From Parabacteroides massiliensis (GTDB taxonomy: Bacteria; Bacteroidota; Bacteroidia; Bacteroidales; Tannerellaceae), in contig NZ_LT700189.1 in NCBI RefSeq assembly GCF_900155425.1, positions 124,001 through 188,000 on the forward strand: DNA of 64,000 nucleotides, written 5' to 3'. The notes under the pieces were generated by a model. The model did no database searches. It was given only the letters and a program-made list of their open reading frames with translations, and was not told where the DNA came from. A program made the position numbers and the translations under genes. Below, piece after piece: positions 1-12,206 of this stretch. The stretch's first letter is position 1. Each line of letters starts with the position of its first letter.

Positions 1-130
1 TCAGATCTATTACTTTCATATTGTTGTTATTTTTGACACAAAAGTAATGCTTTTTATTCGTTTTTACAATTCTGTCTGGCTAATTGAAACTTACCTGACG
101 TTCTTAATGATTTTATCTTTTAGCGGCTTT

Positions 131-164
131 TTTGTTTTAATCTGTCGTTTTATTAATATCTTTG
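131..164 (+). promoter_or_regulatory. Bacteroides-type promoter of ilvE
   Basis: A -33 TTTG (131-134) and a -7 TATCTTTG (157-164) are separated by 22 bases and lie 29 bases before the ilvE start. The upstream 130 bases are AT-rich and show no gene. Confidence 0.6.
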
Positions 165-192
165 CCTGTCAATAATCTAATTACGATAAGAT

Positions 193-1212
193 ATGGAAAA
201 TATTAATTGGTCTGATCTGTCATTCGGCTATATGAAGACAGACTATAATGTACGGTGTTACTATCGGGATGGCAAATGGGGTGAATTGGAAGTAAGTTCT
301 TCTGAGATTATCAATATTCATATGGCTGCCACATGTTTGCATTACGGACAGGAGTCGTTTGAAGGGTTGAAAGCGTTCAGAGGGAAAGATGGTAAGATAC
401 GTGTGTTCCGTATGGATGAAAATGCCAAGCGGATGCAGTCTTCCAGCCATGGTATCAAAATGGCTGAGTTGCCCGTTGAGAAGTTCGAGGAAGCTGTCCG
501 CAAGGTTGTAAAACTGAACGAACGTTTTGTTCCGCCTTATGAAAGCGGAGCAGCTCTATATATCCGCCCGTTGATGATCGGCATGGGAGCCCAGGTGGGT
601 GTGAGACCGGCTTCCGAATATATGTTCATGGTGTTTGTGACGCCGGTAGGACCATACTTCAAAGGTGGTTTCAAACCGTCCAAAGTATGTATCATGCGCA
701 GTTACGACCGCGCTGCTCCTCAAGGAACCGGTACGATCAAAGTTGGTGGTAACTATGCAGCCAGCCTCGTTGCAGGCGAAAAGGCTCACGAACTGGGATA
801 TGCCGCCGTTCTGTATTTGGATCCGAAGGAAAAGAAATATGTGGACGAATGCGGTCCGGCCAACTTCTTCGGAATCCGTGGTAACAGCTACATCACTCCG
901 CAGTCTCATTCCATCCTGCCTTCTATCACGAACAAGAGCCTGCAACAGCTGGCAACCGACATGGGCCTGACGGTTGAACGCCGTGCGGTTCCGGTTGAAG
1001 AAATAGCTACATTCGATGAAGCTGCCGAATGTGGAACTGCTGCCGTTATCGCTCCGATTTCACAGATCGACGACCTGGATGCCAATAAATCTTATGTGAT
1101 TGCAAAAGACGGCAAACCGGGACCTGTTTGCGAAAAACTATACAATAAATTGCGTGCTATCCAGTATGGCGATGAGCCCGATGTGTATAATTGGGTGACA
1201 GTGATTGAGTAA
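193..1212 (+). CDS. ilvE: Branched-chain amino acid aminotransferase
   Basis: PLP-dependent class IV aminotransferase that transfers the amino group between glutamate and the 2-keto acids of Leu, Ile and Val, the last step of their synthesis and the first of their breakdown, in the cytosol. At 339 residues it has normal family length. Visible family features are the HYGQESFEGLKAF segment near residue 50, the GTIKVGGNYAASL segment near residue 180 carrying the Schiff-base lysine, and the ECGPANFFGI segment near residue 215. The start follows a clear promoter. It stands alone, with an AT-rich spacer before the next gene. Confident call. Confidence 0.95.
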   Translation: MENINWSDLSFGYMKTDYNVRCYYRDGKWGELEVSSSEIINIHMAATCLHYGQESFEGLKAFRGKDGKIRVFRMDENAKRMQSSSHGIKMAELPVEKFEEAVRKVVKLNERFVPPYESGAALYIRPLMIGMGAQVGVRPASEYMFMVFVTPVGPYFKGGFKPSKVCIMRSYDRAAPQGTGTIKVGGNYAASLVAGEKAHELGYAAVLYLDPKEKKYVDECGPANFFGIRGNSYITPQSHSILPSITNKSLQQLATDMGLTVERRAVPVEEIATFDEAAECGTAAVIAPISQIDDLDANKSYVIAKDGKPGPVCEKLYNKLRAIQYGDEPDVYNWVTVIE

Positions 1213-1367
1213 TTATGATTGACAATGAACAGTAGACGGTGGGCAATTGACAATTTAGAATAGATGTTTTTTATGAAAATTGCAAACTCTGCATTGCAAT
1301 TTGGAAAAGAATGTTTATATTTGCCCCGTTTAACGGGATGGATGAATTGTCAATTGTCCATTGTTAA
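1213..1367 (+). promoter_or_regulatory. Spacer with repeated CAATTG/TGTCAATTG words and a promoter
   Basis: A -33 TTG (1294-1296), a 19-base spacer and a -7 TATATTTG (1316-1323) form a plausible promoter for the following ATPase gene. Both ends of the spacer contain repeats of the words TGTCAATTG, CAATTGAC and ATTGTCAATTG, which run into the next gene's start. Such words are commonly seen between Bacteroidales genes; their role is unknown. Confidence 0.5.
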
Positions 1368-2561
1368 TTGTCAATTGAAAAGGTGGAAGCATTCTTTAGG
1401 ACACATAAATACCTGGTAGAGCACTTGTATTCGCCGGTTCGCAGAGGACTGATGGATGAGATCGATTGGAATGATCGGTTGATTGGCATAAAAGGTTCCC
1501 GCGGAGTGGGAAAGACGACTTTTCTGCTGGATTATGCCCGTGAGCATTTTGGCGCGGACAATAAAGAGTGTCTTTACATAAATCTGAATCATTTTTATTT
1601 TACGGAACGTACACTGGTCGATTTTGCTTCTGAGTTCAGGGCAAAAGGGGGAAAGGTGTTGCTGATCGATCAAGTGTTCAAATATTCGGAATGGTCGAAA
1701 GAACTCCGCTATTGTTACGATAACTTCACCGACTTGAAGATTATATTCTCCGGTTCGTCCGTCATGCGGTTGAAAGAGGAAAATCCGGATCTGTCGGGCA
1801 AGGTGGTTTCGTATAACTTGCGCGGTTTTTCATTCCGGGAGTTTTTTAACCTGATGTCCGGAAACAGCGTTCCGGCTTATACGTTTGAAGAAATATTGGC
1901 CGACCATCGGGAGATAGCGAAAAGTATCTGTTCGGTGGGGAAACCGATGGCATACTTTCAAGACTATCTGCATCATGGCTTCTATCCGTTCTTCCTCGAG
2001 AAACGTAATTTCTCGGAGAATCTCTTGAAAACCATGAATATGACGTTGGAGGTAGACGTGTTGTATATAAAGCAAATCGAACAAAGTTATCTGCCCAAAT
2101 TGCGCAAGCTGCTTTATTTGTTGGCGACAAGTGCCCCTTGTTCCCCCAATGTGAGCCAGTTGAGCAAAGACATAGAGACATCGCGGGCCACCGTGATGAA
2201 CTATATCAAATACCTGGCCGATGCCCGTTTGGTGAACATGCTTTATCCGGTGGGAGAATCGTTTCCCAAGAAACCGTCCAAAGTATATATGTACAACTCC
2301 AATCTGATGTATCCCATCAGGCCGATGGAAGTGAATATGCAGTCTGTCCGTGAATCTTTCTTTTATAACCAACTGTTGAAGGACAATAAATTGAATGAAG
2401 GAGGAAAGAACGCACATTTTCTGGTCAATGGAATGTACAACTTCAGGATTGAAGAAAGCATGAAGGTGAAAAACAATCCGGATATGTATTATGCAATCGA
2501 TAAGGTCGAAGTAGGAGAGGACAACATGATCCCGCTTTGGCTTTTTGGTTTTTTATATTGA
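1368..2561 (+). CDS. AAA family ATPase (DUF4143-type)
   Basis: Cytosolic P-loop ATPase of the AAA_14/DUF4143 family, frequent in Bacteroidales; cellular role unknown. A Walker A motif GSRGVGKTTF lies near residue 45 and a Walker B-like KVLLIDQV near residue 96. A sensor-like IIFSGSSVMRL follows near residue 127, and a winged-helix-like C-terminal half (residues 250-300, with SKDIETSRATVMNYIKYL) is visible. The listed start is TTG inside the repeat-rich spacer; GTG at 1383 is an alternative. There is no in-frame ATG nearby. Thirty bases separate it from nifJ, so cotranscription is possible. Confidence 0.8.
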   Translation: MSIEKVEAFFRTHKYLVEHLYSPVRRGLMDEIDWNDRLIGIKGSRGVGKTTFLLDYAREHFGADNKECLYINLNHFYFTERTLVDFASEFRAKGGKVLLIDQVFKYSEWSKELRYCYDNFTDLKIIFSGSSVMRLKEENPDLSGKVVSYNLRGFSFREFFNLMSGNSVPAYTFEEILADHREIAKSICSVGKPMAYFQDYLHHGFYPFFLEKRNFSENLLKTMNMTLEVDVLYIKQIEQSYLPKLRKLLYLLATSAPCSPNVSQLSKDIETSRATVMNYIKYLADARLVNMLYPVGESFPKKPSKVYMYNSNLMYPIRPMEVNMQSVRESFFYNQLLKDNKLNEGGKNAHFLVNGMYNFRIEESMKVKNNPDMYYAIDKVEVGEDNMIPLWLFGFLY

Positions 2562-2591
2562 ATTCTTTTTAAATACTAATAGTAAGAGTCT

Positions 2592-6140
<3,549 letters not shown>

Positions 6141-6192
6141 TTTGATTACGATCATTTAAGGGCGGAAATCCTTTTTCGCCCGGATAAAACAG

Positions 6193-6229
6193 AAAGCGGA
6201 GTCTCTGAAAGGAGGTTCCGCTTTTTTTG
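6193..6229 (+). terminator. Intrinsic terminator of nifJ
   Basis: An AAAGCGGA ... TCCGCTTT stem with inner wobble pairs is followed by a run of seven T, about 50 bases after the nifJ stop. Confidence 0.8.
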
Positions 6230-6237
6230 TTTAATCA

Positions 6238-6266
6238 TTGGAAATCCGTATTTATTCTTACCTTTG
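6238..6266 (+). promoter_or_regulatory. Promoter of HAD hydrolase gene
   Basis: A -33 TTG (6238-6240), an 18-base spacer and a -7 TACCTTTG (6259-6266) lie 20 bases before the ATG. Confidence 0.6.
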
Positions 6267-6286
6267 TCGGGTAATGAGTTTAGGTT

Positions 6287-7063
6287 ATGATTAAGGCAGT
6301 ATTTTTTGATATAGATGGGACATTGGTCAGCTTTAAAACACATGTAGTCCCGAAATCCACCCTTCATGCGATCGAGTTGTTGAAGAAGAAGGGGATAAAA
6401 GTCTTTATAGCAACCGGCCGTCACCGCCGTTCGATTAACAATCTGGGCGATCTTGAGTTTGATGGCTATGTGACTTTGAATGGCGGCTATGTGTTTGCCG
6501 GGAAAGACGATGTGATTTATAAGCACAGCATTCCCGATAAGGATATCGAATCCTTGGTGCGTTACCAGGAAATGGAAGGCGAGTTCCCTTGTGCCTTCGT
6601 GCAGGAAGAGGAGATTTTCATGAACTATACGGATAAAGCCGTAAACGATGTGTTTCATCTGTTGAACTTCCCGGCTCCTCCCATCCGTCCGATCGAGGAT
6701 ATCTACGGAAAGACGGTTTACCAGTTGATCGCCTTTTTTACGGCAGAGCAGGAAAAGCGAATTATGCAAGTTTTGTCCCATTGTGAATCCACGCGGTGGA
6801 ATCCTCTTTTTACGGATATCGTACCTCTTGGAAGCAGTAAGCGGGTCGGGATTGACAAGATGCTGGAACATTTCCATATCGGTCTGGACGAATGCATGGC
6901 CTTTGGCGATGGCGGAAATGATATCCAGATGCTTGGCCATGTCGGGATCGGAGTTGCCATGGGCAATGCTGCCGAAGAGGTGATGAACGCGGCCGGCTAT
7001 GTGACGACCTCTGTCGATGAGAATGGAGTGTATAATGCACTGAAACATTTTGATATTATTTGA
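6287..7063 (+). CDS. Cof-type HAD-IIB family phosphatase
   Basis: Cytosolic HAD-superfamily hydrolase of 258 residues, normal for the Cof/YbiV group, which dephosphorylates sugar phosphates and similar metabolites; the substrate here is unknown. The catalytic motif I FFDIDGTL is at residues 6-13, motif II ATGRHRRS near residue 42, and motif IV GDGGNDIQML near residue 208. A lysine that would serve as motif III lies in SSKRVGIDKML. The IIB-type cap domain lies between residues 85 and 180. It has its own promoter and appears to be a single-gene unit. Confidence 0.9.
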   Translation: MIKAVFFDIDGTLVSFKTHVVPKSTLHAIELLKKKGIKVFIATGRHRRSINNLGDLEFDGYVTLNGGYVFAGKDDVIYKHSIPDKDIESLVRYQEMEGEFPCAFVQEEEIFMNYTDKAVNDVFHLLNFPAPPIRPIEDIYGKTVYQLIAFFTAEQEKRIMQVLSHCESTRWNPLFTDIVPLGSSKRVGIDKMLEHFHIGLDECMAFGDGGNDIQMLGHVGIGVAMGNAAEEVMNAAGYVTTSVDENGVYNALKHFDII

Positions 7064-7189
7064 TTCTTAACTGCTATTGGTGTAAATAGAGCTGTGGTGA
7101 TGGGTGAGGTCTATTATGCTTGTAATTTTAAATATAGTTAAATGAGAGATATTTTATATGTTTTACAGCATGGATTCAAATAAAATACT

Positions 7190-7197
7190 TACCTTTG
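7190..7197 (+). promoter_or_regulatory. -7 box before the small ORF
   Basis: TACCTTTG matches the Bacteroides -7 consensus and leaves about 70 bases of leader before the small gene. No clear -33 was found. Confidence 0.5.
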
Positions 7198-7270
7198 CAC
7201 TGTAAACAAAAAGAAAGAGAAAGTTTAGGTTTAGTTATTATTAATCATTCTCCAAGCGTGGAGAATTTAA

Positions 7271-7441
7271 ATGAGTAAAATTATGATGATGAGAGAAAAT
7301 GAAAAAAGTATGCGTACTTTAGCTATGTTGCGTTACCAGGCTGATCGTTATCAGTCAGTAGGAAATGGTTCAATGTGTCAGCGGGTAAATGCTGAGATTC
7401 GCAAGTTGATGAACCAAATGAGCGAAAGCTCTAAAAATTGA
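7271..7441 (+). CDS. Small basic protein, 56 residues
   Basis: Open frame from ATG to TGA encoding 56 residues, beginning MSKIMMMRENEKSMRTLAML and ending NQMSESSKN. It has a good -7 box upstream and a strong hairpin downstream, which supports a real small gene. It is helical-looking, Met-rich and Arg-rich (about 5 Arg and 4 Lys), with no membrane segment or signal peptide. I do not recognise the family. Its position between two single-gene chromosomal units gives no functional clue. Confidence 0.5.
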   Translation: MSKIMMMRENEKSMRTLAMLRYQADRYQSVGNGSMCQRVNAEIRKLMNQMSESSKN

Positions 7442-7474
7442 ACATTAAACAGTAAATAATTTTTTTAGATGTAG

Positions 7475-7511
7475 TCTCTTCACCATGGTCTTTCGAAAGA
7501 CTGGTGAGAGA
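7475..7511 (+). other. Long hairpin downstream of the small ORF
   Basis: A perfect GTCTTTCGAAAGAC inner palindrome is enclosed by outer arms TCTC..CACC / GGTG..GAGA. No U-run follows directly, so it is not a textbook terminator. It may stabilise the 3' end of the small mRNA, or be part of a structured RNA reaching to the T-run near 7560. Confidence 0.5.
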
Positions 7512-7667
7512 TAGATGTGGGAGGCATTCGACGCTTATGAGATAGCGGAGTTTGGCCTTTTTTTATTTCAGTTAGCCTTGCATTAGTCCAATCCGACCAT
7601 ATTAAAAATTATCTCTGTGTTCCGTGATTATATATAGGCCTGATGTCGAAAGTACATATATATTCTT

Positions 7668-7675
7668 TATATTTG
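7668..7675 (+). promoter_or_regulatory. -7 box of M28 peptidase gene
   Basis: TATATTTG lies 42 bases before the start codon; no strong -33 is seen. Confidence 0.5.
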
Positions 7676-7716
7676 CATGATATAGAAAACTATAATCTGT
7701 AAAACACAATATCGAA

Positions 7717-8715
7717 ATGAGAAAAGCGGGATTATTCTTAGTCTCTATTGCACTGAGTGCTACGTTATGGGCAGAGTCGCCCGAAAAGAAAGGGCTGGAT
7801 GTCATTAACAAGGCAAATGCCGAGGCCTATATCGGTTTCCTGGCAAGCGATGCCTTGGAAGGGCGTGAGGCCGGTTTCCGTGGTGGACGCATTGCCGGTG
7901 AATATATTGTATCTAATTTGAAAACGATAGGGATCGAACCTCTGTTCGAATCCTATTACCAGCCTTTCGAGGCCTATAATAAGGAACGGCAGAAGCGGGG
8001 CCGTTTCCAGGTTCATCCGGATTCGATCGCGAAATTGAAACAAGGTGTCCATCAGAAGTTATCGATGAACAATATCTTGGGAAAGATCGAAGGGAAGAAC
8101 CCGGACGAATATGTGATTATCGGTGCCCATTACGATCATCTCGGTGTTGATCCTATGCTGGACGGCGACCAGATATACAACGGGGCTGACGATAATGCTT
8201 CGGGTGTTTCGGCTGTCCTGCAGGTCGCAAAGGCGTTTTTGGCAACAGGTGTCCGTCCGGAGCGAACCGTTATTTTTGCTTTCTGGGACGGCGAAGAGAA
8301 AGGCTTGTTAGGCTCCAAGTACTTTGTGCAGACATTCCCGGAGATGGACAAGGTGAAAGGATACCTCAATTATGACATGATAGGCCGTAATAATGACGAG
8401 TCCAAGCCGACACACGTCGTTTATTTCTATACGGAAGCGCACCCTGTGTTTGGCGACTGGCTGAAAAACGATATCAAGGAATATGGTTTGAACCTGGCTC
8501 CTGATTATCGTCCGTGGGACAAACCGGTAGGAGGAAGCGATAACGCTTCGTTCGCCCTCTTGGATATTCCGGTCATCTGGTATCATACGGACGGCCATCC
8601 GGACTATCATATGCCGGGCGATCATGTGGAAAAGATCAACTGGAATAAGATTGTCGACATAACGAAAGCCTCCTTTCTGAATATGTGGAATTTGGCAAAC
8701 GAAAAAGACTATTGA
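7717..8715 (+). CDS. Secreted M28 family zinc aminopeptidase
   Basis: A 332-residue exported metallopeptidase. An N-terminal signal peptide (about residues 1-20, ending near LSATLWA) directs it out of the cytoplasm, probably to the periplasm. The M28 core is visible: the zinc ligand segment GAHYDHLG near residue 135, GADDNASG near residue 155 with the metal-bridging Asp, the catalytic Glu in DGEEKGLLGS near residue 190, and a late His in YHTDGHPDYHMPGD near residue 305. It removes N-terminal residues from peptides; the exact substrate is unknown. It is the last chromosomal gene before the ICE. Confidence 0.9.
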   Translation: MRKAGLFLVSIALSATLWAESPEKKGLDVINKANAEAYIGFLASDALEGREAGFRGGRIAGEYIVSNLKTIGIEPLFESYYQPFEAYNKERQKRGRFQVHPDSIAKLKQGVHQKLSMNNILGKIEGKNPDEYVIIGAHYDHLGVDPMLDGDQIYNGADDNASGVSAVLQVAKAFLATGVRPERTVIFAFWDGEEKGLLGSKYFVQTFPEMDKVKGYLNYDMIGRNNDESKPTHVVYFYTEAHPVFGDWLKNDIKEYGLNLAPDYRPWDKPVGGSDNASFALLDIPVIWYHTDGHPDYHMPGDHVEKINWNKIVDITKASFLNMWNLANEKDY

Positions 8716-8738
8716 AACAATCATTCATACCTTTATAG

Positions 8739-8783
8739 CAAAACACCTATGTTTCGGATTCGAAACATAGGTGTTTTGTTTTT
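8739..8783 (+). terminator. Strong intrinsic terminator of the M28 gene
   Basis: A perfect 18-bp stem (8739-8756 with 8761-8778), a four-base loop GATT and a following T-rich tail. Its A-rich 5' side could also serve the opposite strand. Confidence 0.9.
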
Positions 8784-8785
8784 AA

Positions 8786-9209
8786 AATCTAAGTGATTGA
8801 TTTTATCTTTTTGAAAATCAAAAAGTAAGGGCTAATTTCAAAGGTAACAGGTAACACATTAGTAGCAAAAGTCTTGCTGCATATTGCGTTTCTCTGCATA
8901 ATTTCAAATATCTCTATCACAAAGATAGTCAATATTTTCGGGTGCAACAAATCAATCGAAAACTTTTAATTAAGGGCCGGCATTATTTGCTGGTCCTTTT
9001 TTTATTGGAAATTCGAAGGCATATCGATACTTTTTAAAATCTAAAGACAACTTCCAATCCTGCCGCATTTTATTCGGGCAAACAAAAAAAATAAAAGAAA
9101 TAGGTATTGATAATAAGTGTATTACAGATAAAAAATAGGGCTGGCGGTATCCGTCAGCCCTATTTTTACATTTCCTTTTTCCCAAACTTTGCGGCAGAAA
9201 GAAGGATAA
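8786..9209. other. Chromosome-ICE junction region, no gene
   Basis: A 424-base AT-rich gap without a supported gene. It holds two hairpins with T-runs: GGGCCGGCA/TGCTGGTCC (8974-8996, then seven T) and a perfect-looking 17-bp stem at 9131-9147/9151-9167. A weak -7-like AAACTTTG lies about 20 bases before the next start. The left ICE end probably lies here, because genes change from chromosomal to element type. I could not identify the att repeat without the right end. Confidence 0.5.
9131..9167. terminator. Bidirectional terminator-like hairpin
   Basis: A 17-bp stem (A-run, then TAGGGCTG...CAGCCCTA, then T-run) with a three-base loop TAT. A/T runs on both sides allow it to work in either direction, insulating the first ICE gene from readthrough. 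Confidence 0.75.
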
Positions 9210-9566
9210 ATGACGAACGAAAAAGAACAAAAGATGGAAGCAGGAAATGAAGACATCGAAATGCTGAAAGCATTAATCCAGAAGAGCTTCTCCGAGCAGC
9301 GGGAGCTCATCACCCGGCTGGAAACGGCACTGGATGCCATGACCAGCTTTAATGGCAAACAGATGCTGGACAGCCGTGACATGCGCCTGCAGCTGAAAGT
9401 CTGTGACCGGACCCTCATCCGCTGGCGTAACTCGGGCAAGCTGCCTTATTTCAAGCTGAGCGGCAAGATATACTTCTGGGCTTCCGATGTATACCGGTTC
9501 CTCCGTGAGGAATACAGGGACGAAAGTCCGGACATCAGAAATAACAAACCCGTAAAAAAATCATAG
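9210..9566 (+). CDS. Helix-turn-helix protein (MerR/excisionase-like)
   Basis: A 118-residue DNA-binding protein of the type found at the ends of Bacteroidales conjugative transposons. Residues 50-100 form a HTH_17-like winged domain, recognisable from KVCDRTLIRWRNSGKLPYFKLSGKIYFW read in pieces. The N-terminal 45 residues look like a coiled coil. A role as excision or recombination directionality factor is inferred from position and fold. It is followed after three bases by a second HTH gene, so the pair is an operon. Confidence 0.75.
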   Translation: MTNEKEQKMEAGNEDIEMLKALIQKSFSEQRELITRLETALDAMTSFNGKQMLDSRDMRLQLKVCDRTLIRWRNSGKLPYFKLSGKIYFWASDVYRFLREEYRDESPDIRNNKPVKKS

Positions 9567-9569
9567 AAG

Positions 9570-9944
9570 ATGGAAAATCAAAGTAAAGTCATCATGATCG
9601 AGCGCAACAAGTTTGCGTCTCTTGTCAAGGCGCATCGCAAATGCCTGCAGATGCTGAGTATCCTGGCCTATGCCTGCGCGACGAAGGAAGTGCAGCTGAC
9701 CTTCACATTGGAAGAAATCTGCGAACTGCTGCAGATAAGCCGTGAGGAAGTGGAAAGACAAAGACAAAAAGGCTACATCCGCTTCGTCCACCGGAACGGC
9801 ATGACAGTCTATGAAATCACCGACATCCTCCGGCTCAAGAACATGCTTGAGATGGGGGGTGTCTACCGGAAGATAGACGAGAAAGCCTTCATTCTGGAAG
9901 TGGCGGAGAAAGAAAAAAAAGAAACGGAACCTTCAATCAGATAA
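9570..9944 (+). CDS. Helix-turn-helix protein, partner of the preceding gene
   Basis: A 124-residue protein with a HTH region at about residues 45-95 (EEICELLQISREEVERQRQ then KGYIRFVHRNGMTVYEI). Pairs of such HTH genes are common in CTnDOT-like elements near integrase or excision genes. It directly follows the first HTH gene and precedes the methylase pseudogene by five bases. Function as a regulator or excision factor is inferred only. Confidence 0.7.
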   Translation: MENQSKVIMIERNKFASLVKAHRKCLQMLSILAYACATKEVQLTFTLEEICELLQISREEVERQRQKGYIRFVHRNGMTVYEITDILRLKNMLEMGGVYRKIDEKAFILEVAEKEKKETEPSIR

Positions 9945-9949
9945 TAAAT

Positions 9950-10996
9950 ATGAGACAGCTGGTACACGCCTCGCTTTTCAGCGGGTTTGGTGCGGCAGAT
10001 CTTGCCGCCGAATGAATGGGATGGCGCAACGCCTTCCACTGTGAGATAGATGAGTTTTGTAACCGAATTTTAAATTACTGGTTCAGCCATGCAAAAAGTT
10101 ATACGGATATTACAACTACGGATTTTCGGGGATGAAGGGGACGGATCGACATCCTCACGGGAGGTTTTCCATGCCAGCCCTTTTCCGTTGCCGGCCGGCG
10201 AAAGGGTGCGGAAGACAGCCGTTACCTCTGGCCTCACATGCTCCGTGCCATTCACGAGATCCGGCCCGGTTGGATTGTTGGTGAGAACGTTGGTGGCATC
10301 CTCCAGGTGGTACAGCCCGGCAAGGCGGCTCACGTGGGATGTCAGCCCTCTCTGTTCGGAGAGGATCAGCCTGTATACCGTAAGCGGGAGGAATACGTCG
10401 TCGAGACCATCTGCCGTGATCTTGAGCGTGAAGGATATACCGTCCAGCCGCTGCTTATTCCGGCTTGTGCCGTCGGTGCCCCGCACAGAAGGGACCGTGT
10501 CTGGTTTGTTGCCCACGCCGATAGCCTCGGACTTCAAGGTAAGGGGACCCGGAAGCCAACAGAAGGGCCTGCCGGAGATCATCCGCGAGATGCTGCTGCC
10601 CACCCCGACAGCAACGGAGATACACCACTGGCAACGGGTGGAACGTTGGAAACGTCAGGGGCGCACCTCCATGCACGAGACGGAAGACGGGGAGAAGAAT
10701 CCCAACGGCCTGACGGACTTCCTTGACTTCCACGGGCTGCTCCCGACCTTGGAGCACATTGGGAGGAAGGGGAAGAACCCGCGGCAGGGCGGCCTTCCCG
10801 ATTCCTTTGCCCAAACTGGGAGGAGTTTCCAACTCAATCCCCTGTTTGTGGCCGAGATGATGGGGTTCCCCACGAGCTGGACGGTATTACCTTTTCTTCC
10901 TGGCGGCAGCAGTCCGTCAAGGGATACGGGAACGCCATCGTCCCCCAGGTAATCCATGAGATATTCAAAGCGATAGAATCAACCTATAAACAGTAA
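9950..10996 (+). pseudogene. dcm: DNA cytosine-5 methyltransferase, broken by two TGA and two frameshifts
   Basis: The start SLFSGFGAADLAAE is the C5-methyltransferase AdoMet site, and GGFPCQPFS holds the catalytic Cys. ENVGG and RRDRVWFVA, further family motifs, follow. TGA codons stand at codon 22 (10013-10015, before MGWRNAF) and codon 62 (10133-10135, before RGRIDIL), both where a Trp is expected. From about 10550 the homology (LLPTPTATE, LNPLFVAEMMGFP) continues in the +1 frame. It returns to the first frame near 10897 for the last segment, GYGNAIVPQV, and stops at 10994-10996. The frameshifts mean the protein is probably dead whatever happens at the TGAs; frameshift positions are approximate. 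Confidence 0.75.
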
Positions 10997-11001
10997 ACGA
11001 C

Positions 11002-11778
11002 ATGCGCACGTTAGTCATAACAGAACATCCCGAGTTCGGCAAGGTCCGGACCGTGGAAGCCGGAGGCAGGGTCTGGTTTTGCGCCAGGGACGTGGCCTCG
11101 GCATTGGGATACGCCAATCCCAAGGATGCCGTCAACCGGCATTGCAGGCCGAAGGGGGTATGCGTCCACGACCTCCTGACGGCAGGCGGCCGGCAGAAAG
11201 TGAAGTTCATCGACGAGGGGAACCTGTACCGCCTGATGGCCTGTAGCCGCCTGCCCTCGGCCGAGAGGTTCGAAAGCTGGATCTTCGACGAGCTGGTCCC
11301 CCGCACGCTCAAGGAGGGCGGCTACCTGCTGGAAAAAGAGGGGGAAACGGACGCGGAACTGCTCTCGCGGACCCTGCAACTGGCGGAGGCCAAGCTGAGA
11401 GAGCGTGACCGGTACATATCCGGACTGGAAAAGGAAAACGCGCTGAACGCCCTTAAATTGAGCCTGCAGGCCCCGAAAGTACGTTATTTCGACGAGGTGC
11501 TCCACTCTCCAAGCACTTACACGGTCACGCAGATCGCCAAGGAGTTGGGCATGAGCGGCAGGGAGCTGAACCGGAGGCTGAAGGCTCTCGGTATCCAGTT
11601 CCGCCTTGGCGGAACCTGGCTGCTTACCGCACGTTATCAGAAGGAAGGATACACACGGACCCATACGCACAGCTGGCAGAGCCGCTGCGGGGAAACCGGT
11701 ACGGCCATGCATACGGTGTGGACCGAGAAGGGCCGTCTGTTCATCCACTGCCTCTTCAGCAGCCTGTCTCTCTTTTAA
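11002..11778 (+). CDS. Phage-type antirepressor (BRO-N plus KilAC)
   Basis: A 258-residue protein with an N-terminal BRO domain (residues 5-110; FCARDVASALGYANPKDAV is typical). A coiled linker (120-155) precedes a C-terminal ANT/KilAC DNA-binding domain (165-250; TVTQIAKELGMSGRELNR, WTEKGRLFIH). Antirepressors of this type counter phage or ICE repressors. It starts five bases after the methylase remnant, so the two probably form one unit. Tryptophans here are all TGG. The exact target is unknown. Confidence 0.85.
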   Translation: MRTLVITEHPEFGKVRTVEAGGRVWFCARDVASALGYANPKDAVNRHCRPKGVCVHDLLTAGGRQKVKFIDEGNLYRLMACSRLPSAERFESWIFDELVPRTLKEGGYLLEKEGETDAELLSRTLQLAEAKLRERDRYISGLEKENALNALKLSLQAPKVRYFDEVLHSPSTYTVTQIAKELGMSGRELNRRLKALGIQFRLGGTWLLTARYQKEGYTRTHTHSWQSRCGETGTAMHTVWTEKGRLFIHCLFSSLSLF

Positions 11779-11799
11779 CCTTTCGCCGCTGGCGGCAAC

Positions 11800-11840
11800 A
11801 AAAAAAGGGCTGTTCCCCGTTATTTGGGAGAACAGCCCTT
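11800..11840 (-). terminator. Terminator of the minus-strand gene 11871-12206
   Basis: An AAGGGCTGTTC/GAACAGCCCTT stem (11805-11815/11830-11840) is followed on the minus strand by a run of T (plus-strand A-run 11799-11806). It lies between two convergent genes. Confidence 0.75.
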
Positions 11841-11870
11841 GAAATCTCCGTCCCGGACCTGGTTTATTTA

Positions 11871-12206
11871 TCAAGGCATGTCTACCGAATGGCCCGCTCC
11901 CCTGATGGAGCTGTAATCCCCCCGGATCACTTTCCGCATTGACTTCAGGATATACTTGCACGTGCCACGTATATCGGAAAAGCCGAAGCCCAGCCAGCCG
12001 TCACTGAAATGCGCTTTTATACATTGGGTATTCCTGATATACCCCATATAATACATCTTGTCACCGCCGACCTCCCTTGCTTCCACTTGCACCTCGTAAT
12101 ATTCGCCTTCGTGCTCCACGCAGGCTTCCCACAGGCAGGTTTCCGTGTCTGCTTCCGGGTAAGACTCCCAACGTCTTACGCTATGCTCCACAATCCTCAT
12201 GTCCAA
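11871..12206 (-). CDS. Hypothetical protein, 111 residues
   Basis: A soluble 111-residue protein, rich in acidic and aromatic residues, with no signal peptide or membrane segment. It contains WESYPEADTETCLWEACVE near residue 15 and KAHFSDGWLGFGFSD near residue 65. I do not recognise the family. It is convergent with the antirepressor gene and followed by its own terminator. It is probably ICE backbone cargo lying just left of the restriction-modification island. Confidence 0.55.
   Translation of the reverse strand: MDMRIVEHSVRRWESYPEADTETCLWEACVEHEGEYYEVQVEAREVGGDKMYYMGYIRNTQCIKAHFSDGWLGFGFSDIRGTCKYILKSMRKVIRGDYSSIRGAGHSVDMP

Noticed and set aside
7943-7953. GTTCGAATCC, a tRNA T-arm-like motif
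   Set aside because: It lies within the M28 peptidase coding frame (PLFESYY) and no acceptor or anticodon stem surrounds it. No tRNA gene, and thus no suppressor tRNA, was found anywhere in the window.
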